A stretch of DNA of 64,000 nt from contig NW_015971553.1 in the NCBI RefSeq assembly GCF_000182565.1, positions 248,001 to 312,000 on the forward strand, in the 5' to 3' direction. The notes under the pieces are model-generated. The model was not told the DNA's origin, searched no databases, and saw only the letters and a program-made list of their open reading frames with translations. This document shows positions 34,686 through 46,858 of the stretch, piece after piece; the first letter of the stretch is position 1; the number at the start of each line of letters is the position of its first letter. A program made the position numbers and the translations under genes. The stretch is from Spizellomyces punctatus DAOM BR117 (taxonomy: Eukaryota; Chytridiomycota; Chytridiomycetes; Spizellomycetales; Spizellomycetaceae).

Positions 34686-37529
34686 TTAGGCCCCTTTGGC
34701 CAACTCCCCTAATACTCCCGCAAGCCCTTTTGCAAATCGTCGATCACTCACCATCTTTTGAGCTAGCCCTCCCTCAAAAGGCGCAAAAAGTGCTTTATTC
34801 TCTGGTACGCGCGCCAAGTTCCGTAGTACGAGCATCGCGGTCAGTGGGATGCCGTTGAGATCGTCCTCAGCGGAGGATGAAGGTTGGCTAGATGGTAGAG
34901 ACGGCTGGTGGCCCACGGTGAAGGATTCAGCGGGCGGTTGGGAGGTGGTTTGATGCGAGCCGAGGTGCGTTACAATGTGCTTGAGAGCTCTTGGGCGGGA
35001 TTTGCAAATTTGGTCGCCGTCTCCGCGCCATGTGCAGCCTTTCCATTCGCAGGTGTAAGTCTCTTGGCCAGGGACCAGGTGCTCTTTTTGAAGGTGGTCA
35101 AAGAGGTCCTGAAGATTATGAACAGTTGTGTGGCATCCAGGTGAGGAATGCGATGCGCCCCACCAGCACCGGAGGACAGGTACCGCCGGGTTTGAGACTG
35201 CAGGTTGTGAAAGGACTGGCTGGGTCGTGACTAGGGTGGAAGGGGCGAGCGAGCCAGTTGTTGGAGCAAAGGTACCCAATGTCGCCATTTGCGGATGGGC
35301 AGTATACGTTCCTGGCACGCTGCCTGGCACAGGATAGGATATCCCCGACATCGTCAATGAGTGGGCCGGTGCTGAAGACGCGATAGCTGGTTGAGCAGAT
35401 ACCGACGCTGGCCAGTCGGCCGATCTTGCATTTGCTCCCCCCAAAGACAATATACCGCCGTCCGACGAGGACACTCCATTAACAGCAATTACATTCCCCT
35501 GTTGATTCGCATTATAAGATGTCGTCCCATTTGGTCCATTGGTCAATCCATTTGCAGAACCAGCTGCTTTCGACAAGCCAACAGGACCAGCTGATGAGGC
35601 AGGTGCAGACGACATGCCCACGCCCGACTGCGGTGGACCCGCTCCGACTCCTGGCACAGGCCGCTTGTGCGAAAATCCTTGCCAAGACAAAAACTTGATA
35701 AAGAGCTTCAGAACATTGAACGGTGCCGCTTCCGAAATCCGTAACGCCGCATCAGATCCCAAGCTCGAGTACTCGTAAAACCAATCCAACACAGCATTCA
35801 CTAATTCTTCATCCGGGACCAGTAACAGTTGCAGAAACCTCTGCACGACAGCAGTCGTGTCCACCTGCTTTAAGATCTTGGCGTTCGCTTCTGTACTGCA
35901 GAATCGCGTCAACGTTCGAGTACAGCTGATAATCACGGCGCGATCATTGTCAAATAGGTTTTGATGTAGACATGCGAGATAAAAGTCGTTCGGGCCTTGC
36001 AGCGTCAGGTACGGTGTGAGATTGTCCAATAAATCTAGACTATGATGCTTAATCTGGACATAATATGAAGTCGTTGGGAGCGCAATGCCTTTCGCAAGGT
36101 ACGTCAACAGCACATAGTTTTTGCCAAAATGCATGGCATTATCCGGCCAAAAAGACAAATTTCTCAATATATGCAGCACCTGCAGCACGCGCTCCAAAAG
36201 CGTCGACATGCCCTCATCGTAAAACATGCTAACGCTTGAGATGGGGGGTATCGCTTTGGGATTGTCCACAGTATGTGTTTCAATCACGCCTCCACTCTTC
36301 TTGATAACCAGCTCGTCGAAAAGGGGCGCGGCATGATCCAGTATGGCTTCAAACATACCGGGAATAATACCAACGTAAAAATTCTTTGTATATGAGAGCT
36401 TTACCAGCTTGGTAAACGCCCAGTCAACTTCGTTTGGTAATGTTGATGTAAGCGCAAGTGTCAGGCGATTCTTCCAAGCTCCGTATAAATATTTTTCTGT
36501 AATTTCAGCTATGAGTTATAAAACCTTGTGTGATTGGGTTCGTCGAATTCTTACCATCCTGTCCATTATCATCCGGGTTGACCAATACTAACGAGGACGC
36601 AGAGACTGGATGTGGTACAGGTGCAGGTGTCGGTGCGGGCACAGGCACATGCACAGGCTTAGAGATCATCGTCGGCTGAGGTGTTGGTGGTTGCAGAGGC
36701 TGTAGAAGCTGCTGATGAGATGCCACAGCAGCAGCAGCATTGAGGTTGGCCTCTGCCATTAGTCTCAAACGCTTATGAAGCGGTTCATCCGGTGCTATAT
36801 TTAAGACAAAAAAAAGAAATAAGCAAATGAAAATCCGCAGTCACATCCCAACGATTCTTACCAAAACTTCGTACCCGTGCCACAGGAGGAGTAACAGGGG
36901 TAGGTGTACTCAAGCCAACACTCTGTATCCGTCTTCTCCGGCCCTCTGGCGAGCCTGGCGCAGACTCTTCCCCAGCATTTGAAATCTGGTCAAATGGCCG
37001 CTTCTGCTGCATTATAACATTGATCGGCTTCCCAAACATGTGCACCTGTTCCCAATTGTACAGGTACTTTTGGTATAGGTTCTTGACAACGTAGGCGGCA
37101 TTTGTGCAGGTTGCAGGGAGATTGAATGGGTCCGTTACTTTCTTCCAGCCTCGCGCGGCTGTGACCTGAGTGTCAAAAGATGAGCATGTGCCTGTTCCAT
37201 CATTGCGAGAAAAAGATCTTACCTGTTCGTAACCACCTGCTTCAACTACCCATCTATATATACGATACAGATCCAATCTCTTTCCGCCCAGTACGGGTTC
37301 CCTTTGCAATGATACCCTGCAAAAGCAGCCACCAAAAAAGAATAAGGAATACATACAGATATCAACAAGCGTAGAGAAACGAAAAAGCTCACCCCTGCGC
37401 TCGATTGAAATCCTCCAACTGCTTCATAAACTGCTCATACTCTGGCGTTCGTTCGATGGCATCCTCATATTCAGCTTTTGCGCGCGGCCTGCCCAGAGAT
37501 CGAAACGGTGTACCTGGATTCGACATCAT
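34686..37529 (-). CDS. RSC9: ARID-domain chromatin protein, Rsc9/ARID2-like, 865 aa
   Basis: Likely subunit of a RSC/PBAF-type SWI/SNF remodeller in the nucleus. Exons are 37529-37393, 37316-37223, 37165-36862, 36794-36555 and 36508-34686, in frame. The ARID spans roughly residues 20-130 (EYEQFMKQLEDFNRAQG...KRLDLYRIYRWVVEAGGYEQ...RGWKKVTDPFNLP...NLYQKYLYNWEQ). A disordered Pro/Ala segment (PVHVPVPAPTPAPVPHPV) follows. Next is a long alpha-helical, armadillo-like region (DNAMHFGKNYVLLTYLAKGI). The C-terminal part has paired Cys2His2-like fingers (RCWWGASHSSPGC...FDHLQKEHL; CEWKGCTW...HIVTHLGSH). This arrangement fits Rsc9/ARID2. Two Met codons start the ORF; I took the first. Confidence 0.8.
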
Positions 37530-38212
37530 GGTGAAAGACGGATGTGATCGCGTCCGCTCAGATCAAAGCTCTAGGACCTCTAAAAAAATAGCGGTGAAAC
37601 GAGAGGTGAAAGCATCTTGTTTTAGTGCTCTGAATCTCTGCCACTGCGGGCTTTGTGTCCGAGGAACACGACGCCTGCCTACCAAGTACTCGCCAATGGT
37701 TCAGCAAACAGCGGTGACGCGCGCAAATACGGACGGCTATGTTGCTCTGTGCGCCGCAGTCGCGAGTCTATCCCGTTTATATCAACGTCATCAAGGTCCT
37801 TGTCGACAGCACTTCCTCGTCCCTTGCCAGCAATAACTCGTGCAAGAAAAAAAAAACACACACACAAACACACACAAAAAAAACCTCCACGGCGTACCAA
37901 GGGGGGAAAGGCCGTCGAGTATTTTGATCAACTTCTGCGTTGCCCTTTCGAGTTCTCGTCTTTCTCTCACCTTCCAAATCAGGTAAATCACATTGCGTAA
38001 TCTTTCTAGCGACTAAGCACGCTGTTGAAAACTCCGCACTTTTTCACATTGGCTTTCATGCAGAAATTTGGACAAACAATGTGCTTTTGTATAGAAATAT
38101 TAATCTATTCTATTTACATTATTTCCATACCCTGCTAGCAATCAAATGGCAAATTAAACAAGAAAATGACTGAAGTGGCAATGCAAAAGCGAAAAAAAAA
38201 ATGCACCCTAAT
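37530..38212. other. intergenic: ARID gene promoter, M14 3' flank
   Basis: The ARID gene leader reads C/T-rich on the minus strand. The stretch 37849-37884 holds A runs and CA repeats (ACACACACAAACACACAC). No gene is seen. Confidence 0.5.
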
Positions 38213-39817
38213 CTACATTCGATATCCCAAATCCTCGCCATCGTCATCTTCACCACCCTCGAGCTCAAACCCCCAATCCACCCCATCGTCTTCCCCACCC
38301 ACCTCCTCATCATCCCCATACTTTCCAGTAGGTGCAAGGCCTCGGTAGTTGCGGTACATTCTCCACCGCTTGAGTCGGTGAACAAAAAATACAAATCGAT
38401 CCCAAATCTTGTCGTATCCCAAGAATCTTGCAATCATGTATCCAATCAGAAGAATGAGTGCAAGGACAGCGCCCAGGATCATGGGTAGGATATACACAGC
38501 GGTTTGGATATGCTTGACAATAGATTTGCCTGGTTTTGCAGATTTTGCAGGCAGAGAGCGTGCTATGCTGGCAAAGGTTAGCGTGGCATTCAAATGCTAA
38601 AGTACCAAGAACCAAATTAGTCATGTGTCAAAGCATTCAAGGGTTGGGAGAAATGGCGAATACCTTTTCCACAATCTTTTCAATGCCATCCTTGGCCACA
38701 TCCCCAGCCACCTGAACCATGACCGCAAATGAGCCCGCTTGATCAAAGGTCCAGTCCACTTCGGACCCGGATATGGTCCGCTTCAACAATTCCCACGCCG
38801 ATCCCACGCTGTACATTTTCCCCGCCGCATCATTCATGGCCCCCGTCAACTGAGAATAAACGTTGGCATCCTCTGTCCCCATCATCTTGAGTACACTTGA
38901 CTGAGTGGAAGAGTTGGATGGATGAAACATGTAAGGGATAATGATGGCTGGCTGTTCTGCCACAGTTTGTCGAAAGAAGATGGTTGATGCGGGTTTCTCC
39001 TTTTTGATGAATCTCTGCAGGGCGTCCGTCTCAGGTTCGCTAAATGGAAGTGTTCCATGATAGAAGGGCGAACAGGTATCTTCGTACTCTTGTGTGTTTT
39101 GCTTCAAGTCTCTATCTGGGAGATAGGTGTCCCACATATATCCCCAGTTCCTGGACAGATCCACTCCAGCAGCTGTTTGGTTTTTACATGTTTTTCGCAA
39201 ATTTTTTCCAACGTAGGATTGTGGGGTTGCTGCAGCCCAACCGTCTACGTTGACAATTGGGATAAACCACAGCTTTGTAGTGGAAAGCATGAGCGGAACG
39301 ATGGGATCCGGTTGAGGATCTGACGTCAAGTGCCGAATAGCATGCAGGACCGCGGCGAGGGACAGTGGCTCGTCGCCGCGCAGCGTTGAAGCAAAAAGCA
39401 CAGATGGTCTCCGATCTACAGGGATCGTGGTATCTTTTTTGTTTGTAATGAGGAGAGCAGGGATATCGCTGTAAATTCGAGTTATTTGTCAACAAGCTGT
39501 GGAAGGTCATATGCAATTGAGAAGAGCTTTACCTGTTTTCAACGGACGCCCCAATGGACTTGTACTCGACCAACTGTGGAAACTTGCTTGCCAGCTCTTT
39601 TGCACCGTCTACCACCTCTGAATACTGCAAACAAGTGACCATCTATAAGTGATACCCCTGTCAACTGCGATATGATAAACTAATAACGCACCTTCCAAAA
39701 CCCGCCCACCGATCCAGAGTCCAGTGAACCATTCGTAAAAGAAACACTTTTCACCGGGAGAATGAGATGCGAGAACAGATACGCGACAATGACGACTAGA
39801 TAGTGATGGCCGACCAT
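38213..39817 (-). CDS. M14-family carboxypeptidase homologue, probably inactive, membrane-anchored
   Basis: Exons are 39817-39692, 39624-39533, 39468-38664 and 38596-38213, giving 468 aa in frame. The N-terminal hydrophobic segment (HYLVVIVAYLFSHLILPV) acts as signal peptide or anchor. The M14 fold is clear from IPIVNVDGW, RKTC...GVDLSRNWGYMW and SPFYHGTLPFSEPET. The key zinc motif HxxE reads RGDE (R103, E106), the second zinc His position reads FFRQ (R239), and the catalytic Glu region reads FAVMVQVAG, with Gln in place of Glu by my alignment. The substrate-carboxylate Arg (LSRN) is kept but its Asn partner is Ser. A second TM (ILPMILGAVLALILLIGYMI) precedes an acidic cytoplasmic tail. It looks like a membrane-bound pseudo-carboxypeptidase; relatives include Ecm14-type inactive M14 proteins. 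Confidence 0.8.
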
Positions 39818-41572
39818 ATCGCAAATAAAATGCGAAAAGAGGATTGCAGGGCAGGAAACTTTAAATCTTCCCACGTACTGTGGCTGTTTCCAGTGCATGT
39901 CACGTGATATGATGCCAAGAGCCAGCCCAACAGCCGCCTGGTTTTTAACGAGTTCCAAACTCAATGTTCAGCAAGATTGAATCATATCTTTGTGGAATTT
40001 TCCCTATCCATATGCTACTTTTTCAATCTCATCAGATTGTTTAAGATTGGGTTGCTGTATCCACTGAGTTAAATCGCTCCCTTCTTTGTGCGTTTGAATG
40101 ACAGGTTTGCACCCTCAGTTTGGCGTCTGAGTCGCTTCTTTCTGATAGGCAATCCCTCTATGGTATGCTCCTCTATCCCGATATTGTTGTCGAAATTTGA
40201 GGGATGAGGTGGTCAAATGGGTGGGTGAAGAGGCAGACAAAAAAATCTAACACGGTGTTTGTGTCGTCGAGAGTGGTTCAGTCATCCCCAATTCTTGGAG
40301 TTGTGTCCTTGGCGGTCTTCTCAGTGCGTCTATTACTGCCGCCGCCATTTATCCAGCTGTTCCATAGCAATAATTTATTGCTTGTCCAGGATACCGATTT
40401 CTCTCTGCTTCTACGCATTTTGCCCTGTCCACAGTGAAGACAGTTGGCAAGCAAGTTTCCAGAGTGGGTCGACTACAAGTCCATTAGGGGGTTCACTGAA
40501 AACAGGTAAAGGCTTCCTCAGTTAGTTTGCATTCGGGACCGGTCTCAAGAGATCCCGTCATGGCACTGTGTAATCTGAAGGAAAGGAGGAAGGCTCTCAT
40601 GGGAGGTAACATTTCCTGCCATAGATGATACTCTCAAAAAGACTTCCCTGGGAGGGATGTATGGGTCTTAGAGCTCAAACACTCGAAGGTTCTTATGTTC
40701 GGAAAGAGGAAGAATCCCAAGATAAATAGCGCAACGACAGTTCATCGTACATAATCCTCTCATTGATTCGATAGTGGAAGATGTCACCTGGCGTGTATTT
40801 GAACAGAAAGGTGCATGGGGACATTACAAAGCCACGAAAACTGGTCAAAGGATTGAGATTCATGATGGTTCAACACTAAAGGGCATTTGCTGGAACACCA
40901 CTTACTGCCCGACTGACTGAGTGCAGATTTGGGTGTTAGAGTACTCTGCAGCACTTGTACAAAAATAATAACCAGGCCGCCACGAGGTGATTGGCCGGAT
41001 CAAAAGCCTCGCTGCCGAATGGCGAGACCACTGTGTACAACCTCTCGAAACTGTATTGATATGCTCAAGTCCAAAGCGTAGATCTCATCTGCCGAATAGC
41101 GAGTTGCATATCACCTTCTGCACTGTTTTCATCTTGTAAATGTTAACTCTCCCCAATGTCCATCCATCCCGCTGGAGGACAAGGTGCATCACATGAGCAC
41201 AACCACGTGAAATACAAATGATTGGTTGATCGGTTGGCCGCAAGTTCGAATCTTTCCTTTGACAAAAAGAGGAATTGGCCGTTTGGGGCAGGGGATTTGC
41301 TGACGCAACACGAGCGGAAGTGTGAAGGTGTTAAAGTGTTCCAAAAATGCCCCCAAAGTGATAAATGTAACCCACAAATTCCTACACTTGCCATTTTGCA
41401 ATCATACAGCATTTCTTGGCCGCTTTCTTTTTGCTTTTTGTTCTTCTTCTTATTTCTTTGTAGGCGGGTCTGCTTGCGTTTGGTTTTTTTATAGAATACA
41501 TACATTTGCATAGGAACTTGTAGATAGCCTTCTATTTGGATTTTGTGTAGAATAGAGTAGAGCGAGCAGAAA
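39818..41572. other. intergenic, 1.75 kb
   Basis: The promoters of the M14 gene (minus) and the Pro-rich TM protein (plus) are here. The middle (40000-41200) has short ORFs only and no splice-supported exon. A T-loop-like GTTCGAATC at about 41245 has no matching tRNA arms. Confidence 0.5.
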
Positions 41573-43678
41573 ATGAAGGGAGTCGTTGCCGTCGCGGCAT
41601 TGGCAGTGGTCGCCGGCATTGGAGCTCAGTCTGCTCCCGCTTCGTCGGTTCTATTGGGGAGACAACTGTCATCAAACCCACTGTCAAACATTCAGTCTTC
41701 ATCCGTCTCACTCCCGGGCCTGAACGTAGTCACGGCCATTCAGGACCCTCCAGCAACTGGAAATGTGCCTCCCGCTGAAACAAGGGATCCTTCGACTAGT
41801 GCGCCGTCGTCGTCTCCCCCAGAGACAACGCCCACAAACCCAGGAGATCCCACCACCAAGTCACCCACTCCAGCTCCTTCTTCTCCTCCGCCTCCTCCTC
41901 CACCACCACCAGCATCAGAACTTCCTACGAGCACTAGAGTCGTCCAACCCACGCCCAAACCAGATGAGGGTAACAACCCAGGACAAGGCAACCAAGGGGA
42001 TGGAAAGGGAGAAAACGGAAATGCTCCACCACCGCAACCGGCGCCAGAGCAAGGAAAGCCAGAGGAGGGCAAGGACAAGGGCAACGGCAACGCTCCAGAA
42101 CAACCGCTGGTACCTGCTCCCGACAAGGGGAATGAGGCCAACAAGGATCGAATTGGTGCACAAGAAGACAAAAAGCCAAATGACGTTCCATTTTCCTCCG
42201 TGGGTGTCCTCCCAGTCGCTGCAACTGCGGTCCCAACAGCTCCCGCTGGACGCTTCCCTGGTCCTATTTCAAATGCCGTTGCACCCACGCAAGCACCCTC
42301 CAACGGCGACCCAAATGCATTCGGTCAACCGCCTTCTGCCCCGCCTCCCGGAAAGATCTTGTCCACCTCGGCCATGGCGGGTCTCATTTCAGTCGTCGGC
42401 ATTGCCTGTCTTGCTGGTGTCGTGGCCGCTGGGCTCTTGGTTCAACGGCGCCGACGAATTGACGATGCTCATCGAAGCCTGCCCACCACCTCAGGCCCCG
42501 GTCCGTTTTCTAGCCAAAACCAGCAACGGGAAAGCGTTCAAAGCAGTTCATCCGTTACGAGAATCTTGGCCAGAGCGTTCCCTGACATGTTTGCTAACGC
42601 TGTCAAGGCTGGTGTGACCCCAAAGCCCAACGTTCCCATGGTGCCTCCTCCTGTCATGGACGCAACGCCTCAACGAAAGCTGGAGAGGGATATTTCCCTT
42701 CCACCTCTTCACATTGAACAAGAAGAGGAAGAAGAGCGCCGTACGTCAACCATTGAGCGGGCCGTCACTGCCGTTTTTGATCGCAGCACAAAGAGTCCCG
42801 TCATGATGTTTAACGAGTCTGCGTTTTATGGGCATCTTCCCAACGCGCAGATTGCGGCGCTAGCTGCAGAGAGCGGAGCAGCGTTCATGGCGCGTGACTC
42901 GCTTGACAGCACGATTCCTCCCAACCTCCCGCCCCCCGTGGCACCAGAGGCGTCGGACTCTGTCACGACGCCCGGGAGTCCCCTTGTCGCCAATGCGACA
43001 GCACTGGAACCCAAAACTGCACCTATTGGACATTTGAATCCCAACTATGAGTACAACAACTCTCGGTACCGGTTTTCCGCCGACTCTGACTATACGGACT
43101 ATACGACACTTGATCGCTCCTCTGCGTACCGCGCCTCCCGCATCATCGATGACACACACAGCGACACAACGACAGAGAGAATGCCACGCGATTCTGCCGC
43201 TTATTCCGTACGATCAAGTCGTCGGGCAAGTTGGTTTACCGATACGTCTGGATTTGACACGTACCGTCGTAGCTTCATGTCTACCGACTCGCAAGCCGGA
43301 ATCAGAAGGAGTTTGCAATTGCGACGCAGTATGGATGCATCCACCCAAAAGGCGGCCCCGCCCCAATCCTCCATTCTCGCCGCGTTGAACCACATGGGCG
43401 CCAACGTGGACATTCCAGCCTCCTCATACGACACACTCCCCACATCTGTTTCGTCTTATTACTACGAACATGATGCTCATCTTGACAATGATGATACAGA
43501 AACAGAGGACAATGAGCCTACACTGACACGTCCCCCCAAAAACCCCATCAGAAGCGATACACTCCGAAGTGGCACGACGGGCGTGACGAGTGAGAGTTTT
43601 GCGACTGCTTTGGAGAGTCACAGAGGGTTGAGTGACGATGAAGAGTGGGATAGTATGGATAGAAACGTAAAGTTTTAA
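41573..43678 (+). CDS. single-pass wall/sensor protein with Pro-rich ectodomain, 701 aa
   Basis: Intronless. It has a signal peptide (MKGVVAVAALAVVAGIGAQS). A low-complexity ectodomain of about 240 residues is rich in Pro/Ser/Thr, with a run of nine Pro, then Gly/Asn/Lys/Glu-rich spacers. It has one TM helix at about residues 265-292 (AMAGLISVVGIACLAGVVAA), a stop-transfer QRRRR, and a long Ser/Thr/Tyr-rich cytoplasmic tail (about 410 residues) with dispersed acidic stretches (DNDDTETEDNEPT). The layout is like fungal signalling mucins or wall-stress sensors, but I see no WSC or other named domain, so the function is unknown. The mucin-like part would be heavily O-mannosylated. Confidence 0.7.
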   Translation: MKGVVAVAALAVVAGIGAQSAPASSVLLGRQLSSNPLSNIQSSSVSLPGLNVVTAIQDPPATGNVPPAETRDPSTSAPSSSPPETTPTNPGDPTTKSPTPAPSSPPPPPPPPPASELPTSTRVVQPTPKPDEGNNPGQGNQGDGKGENGNAPPPQPAPEQGKPEEGKDKGNGNAPEQPLVPAPDKGNEANKDRIGAQEDKKPNDVPFSSVGVLPVAATAVPTAPAGRFPGPISNAVAPTQAPSNGDPNAFGQPPSAPPPGKILSTSAMAGLISVVGIACLAGVVAAGLLVQRRRRIDDAHRSLPTTSGPGPFSSQNQQRESVQSSSSVTRILARAFPDMFANAVKAGVTPKPNVPMVPPPVMDATPQRKLERDISLPPLHIEQEEEEERRTSTIERAVTAVFDRSTKSPVMMFNESAFYGHLPNAQIAALAAESGAAFMARDSLDSTIPPNLPPPVAPEASDSVTTPGSPLVANATALEPKTAPIGHLNPNYEYNNSRYRFSADSDYTDYTTLDRSSAYRASRIIDDTHSDTTTERMPRDSAAYSVRSSRRASWFTDTSGFDTYRRSFMSTDSQAGIRRSLQLRRSMDASTQKAAPPQSSILAALNHMGANVDIPASSYDTLPTSVSSYYYEHDAHLDNDDTETEDNEPTLTRPPKNPIRSDTLRSGTTGVTSESFATALESHRGLSDDEEWDSMDRNVKF

Positions 43679-44136
43679 TTTGCAGTGACGGCTGGACCGT
43701 TCATGATTTTTTTTTTCTAGTTTTGATGTGAGTTTGCATTACTTTGAATTTTTTGTATGATATAGAAAACAGACTTATAGAGATGGGATAGATGGCCTCC
43801 TTGGTTTTCTTTTGTAATGAATGCAGTATCTTGCTGTTGAAAATAAACAAATGACTTGAAGCTTAAGAAACGTGCTTGCAAGTATAAACAAACGATCGCA
43901 CGCTTAAAGTCATGTGACAATCATGCGTTCAAATCCCGCCGCATGCAATGCTATTTTTGGGGACAGGCGGCATTTTTGATCGTTGGAAGAGCGTGAGAAA
44001 TTTTTTTGGGATCGGTGGTTACAATGACGGCAACCGTCAAAACATCCGGGCGTACTATAAAAAGGATCGATGTTTGGGGTTTTCCCACCCGTCGTTTTGT
44101 AGAGCACTTACGACGACGACCAAGACGACGACGACC
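43679..44136. other. intergenic: FAS1 gene promoter
   Basis: The 3' flank of the Pro-rich TM gene followed by the FAS1 promoter with its TATA box. GTTCAAATCCCGC at 43926-43938 looks like a tRNA T-loop but its stem does not pair. Confidence 0.5.
44056..44063 (+). promoter_or_regulatory. TATA box of the FAS1 gene
   Basis: TATAAAAA preceded by CGTAC, 74-81 bases upstream of the ATG at 44137. The leader after it is C/T-rich and then has repeated ACGACG. Confidence 0.55.
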
Positions 44137-45306
44137 ATGCACCCAACGACAACTCTCTTCACCCTCGCCCTCTTGGCTAGCCCGGTGTACAGCGCAACGA
44201 TTGTAGAAACTCTTGCTTCTCGGCCTGAACTCTCTTCCGTAGCCGCATTCGCAAAGGACAACCCAGACTGGTCTGGACCTGGCGTCAACAAGACGTTGAT
44301 TGCCCCTACGAACGATGCCGTGACAAAGGGACGTACCGCGGGTACATTGCCCGCAACGGCTTCAGGTGCATTCTTTTTGGCAGAAAGCGTTGATCATCGG
44401 ACACGGCCCAATTACAAGATTTTGAAGGGCAAGGACGGTGCCATGCTGTTTGGTGAGTCTTGTAGTTGTTTTTGCCCATTTCAAGCAATTGGGTGGAGAC
44501 TAATGTCAATCTGTACAGACAATTACGTCCCGGAAGGTCCACCAGAAATTCACATCCGGTCATCTACCAACAATGGCCTCGCAACTGGCCAAATCCAGTG
44601 CGATGACGGCTGGCTCTACATTTCCGACATTGCCATCGAACCCGCCGCCGTGCCCTCCGTTTCCGCTGTACGGGGCCCAGCTGCTGCAACCGCCTTCATC
44701 GACCTCTTCAAATCCATCAATGCGGTCGGCGCTCTTGATGCACAAAAGGACGTGACAATCTTCGCCCCCAGCAATGCAGCCATTGCCGCTGCTCAGGCCC
44801 AAATTGCTGCGTTGGCACCCAACCAACTTGCTGCCGTTCTGTCAGCCCACATTGGTAAACCTTCCCGCTTTACAACAGAGCTCAGTCCCGGAGCCTGGCC
44901 GACTCTGTTCGGAAGTTACGCACTCAACACAACCGTTGGAAATGAGGTTGCATATGTCAATGATGCACAGTTGGCGTCACCTGTTGATAACCCTACCTCT
45001 GCGGGAGCGATGCATGTTATTAACAAGGTGATCATTCCTCCCAATCTCCCTGCACCCAACTCCTCTCCTGTTGCCATTGGAACTATTCCAGCAGGTACAA
45101 ATGCCACTACCTCTGCTGTGCCTTCTTCGACAACTGCCACTGCATCAGCAGTCCCGACCCAGACAGCTAGCAGGACTAGTACCACCTCTGCGCCTAAAGC
45201 GACTACCACTACCTCGTCGAACGTCACGTCTGGCGCCGTCCAGGGTGTTGCGTCGTACGTCGGTGCCTTTCTGGCTGGATTGGTCGGCCTGGCGTTTGCT
45301 GCGTAA
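44137..45306 (+). CDS. fasciclin (FAS1) domain protein, GPI-anchored
   Basis: Exons are 44137-44452 and 44519-45306, giving 367 aa. The signal peptide is TLFTLALLASPVYSA. There are two FAS1 units: the first has NKTLIAPTNDAV and the H-box-like DNYVPEGPPEIHIRSS, the second has DVTIFAPSNAAI and ends AGAMHVINKVIIPP. A Ser/Thr/Ala-rich stalk follows (about residues 300-345), then a C-terminal hydrophobic tail (VASYVGAFLAGLVGLAFAA) with a preceding small-residue site, typical for GPI attachment. FAS1 proteins mediate adhesion and wall organisation at the cell surface. The 66-nt intron has no stop and is a multiple of three, so retention would insert 22 residues including three Cys (CSCFC). Confidence 0.85.
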   Translation: MHPTTTLFTLALLASPVYSATIVETLASRPELSSVAAFAKDNPDWSGPGVNKTLIAPTNDAVTKGRTAGTLPATASGAFFLAESVDHRTRPNYKILKGKDGAMLFGESCSCFCPFQAIGWRLMSICTDNYVPEGPPEIHIRSSTNNGLATGQIQCDDGWLYISDIAIEPAAVPSVSAVRGPAAATAFIDLFKSINAVGALDAQKDVTIFAPSNAAIAAAQAQIAALAPNQLAAVLSAHIGKPSRFTTELSPGAWPTLFGSYALNTTVGNEVAYVNDAQLASPVDNPTSAGAMHVINKVIIPPNLPAPNSSPVAIGTIPAGTNATTSAVPSSTTATASAVPTQTASRTSTTSAPKATTTTSSNVTSGAVQGVASYVGAFLAGLVGLAFAA

Positions 45307-46858
45307 GAATTGGATGCATGGCTAGTGCGAGGTGGTAGGGCGTAGAAAGCATGTTGTAATACCGTTAGCATTTGTCAAGTAGCTGTTATGAGGACATTAG
45401 AGCTTGTCTGAGAATGTTCCCCTCATGAATAGAAAGTTTATCTCATGAATAGAAGTTTCAAAGGCCCTGATGAATTTGTCTACATACTTTGCTTTGGGTT
45501 GCTCGTTCGGCTCCCCGTTGACTGAAGGTTAGACTACAAGGATCACCATGCACTATGTGGTTGGAATAGGGTAAGATGAGTATGGAGCACTATGCATCTC
45601 CTACTGCAGCGCATGCCGTTACTATGATACTCCATTCCAAATGTAGTGGGACTCTCATAGTTTGGAAATATAGGGACGTGGTCTGGAAGAGAGTTGTGGG
45701 ATGTGACCTCATTGATGCTCGATCCTTAAGTCTTTGACCCTCTCCCTACTCGTCCTTCTATATTCATCACCTTGTGCAAGCAAGGTTCTTCGTTCCGGTC
45801 CGCAAGTCTGCGTTTTATCCCTCTCTAGCACAAGACCAGAATTTTCTGTCACCCTGTATTGTAGAGTTTTTACCTTTATTGCTTATTGAATCGATTGCAC
45901 GACTACTGCACGGTCCGTTATGCTTGTAGTAGCGCTACTTGTTAATATCACACGACTGGCACACGACTCGTCCATGAAAAAGCATCTTAGGCTCCGTGGT
46001 GGTTATGTTGCTTTAAAGAAAATATGCAACCTTGGATCTGTGCTTTCAGTCATCTTTTCGTAAGAGTATGTAAGTCATGAAATGCACATCCATTCCAGCA
46101 GGGTACCAACACACGACAGTGATAGTTTATACAACTACTTGCTGTCACAATTTGAACAAACGACGGGACTGTCTGCGTTCACCATCACCATCAAAGTACA
46201 ATGGCCGTCGCAATCACGCTGTAGAGCACGTCCATTTGTTGATTCCGTTTTAATTGCCCGAAAAAGCGCAGCATTTAGCGAACGTCCATGAAACTGCCAG
46301 TTGAACGTATTCCCGGAACTCAGCTGCTTGAAAAACGCTCCTCTACTGACCCTTTTACCGTAACCTGCATGACCGCGCATTGAATGGTTGCTCCGTGATT
46401 CCACAGACGTCAGCCCACTACAAACATCACTACATGTTGCTAATTGCTCTGTACCCTAAACTGCAGGACAGGGAGGTATCGGTTTCCATGATCACCACAC
46501 ACAAGACTGGTTTGTTTTGTATGCGTGGGTAATGCGTTCACGTATCCCATGAAAGATGCAAGCCTCGACAGGGACACCAGCACACGACCACCTCTACAAC
46601 TTGAAGCCATCTATCGATCATTACAATCTTGTTGGACGGGAGCACTAAACGTATTTAGTAAAGATCAGGGAGAGAGAGGAAGGATTTTTGCGTTATGGGT
46701 AGGTTCTGCACGCTCAAGAAAGTTTCAGCTCAAAGCACCATCCGTGAATACGAAAACAAAACATGATCCAAACAAGTTTTTAAAATAAGCCCCCCAACCT
46801 CTTCACACATCCCTCCTGCTACTTACGTTTATTCTCATCCTCATACTCTAATTTCCTC
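45307..46858. other. intergenic, 1.55 kb
   Basis: Between the FAS1 and GH3 genes on the same strand. A short direct repeat (TCATGAATAGAA...) occurs at about 45423-45450. No gene is recognised. Confidence 0.5.

Noticed and set aside
41240-41260. T-loop-like GTTCGAATC suggesting a tRNA
   Set aside because: No acceptor, D or anticodon arm pairs at the right distances on either strand.
43925-43945. GTTCAAATCCCGC suggesting a tRNA 3' half
   Set aside because: The five bases before the loop do not pair with those after it, and no upstream arms are found.
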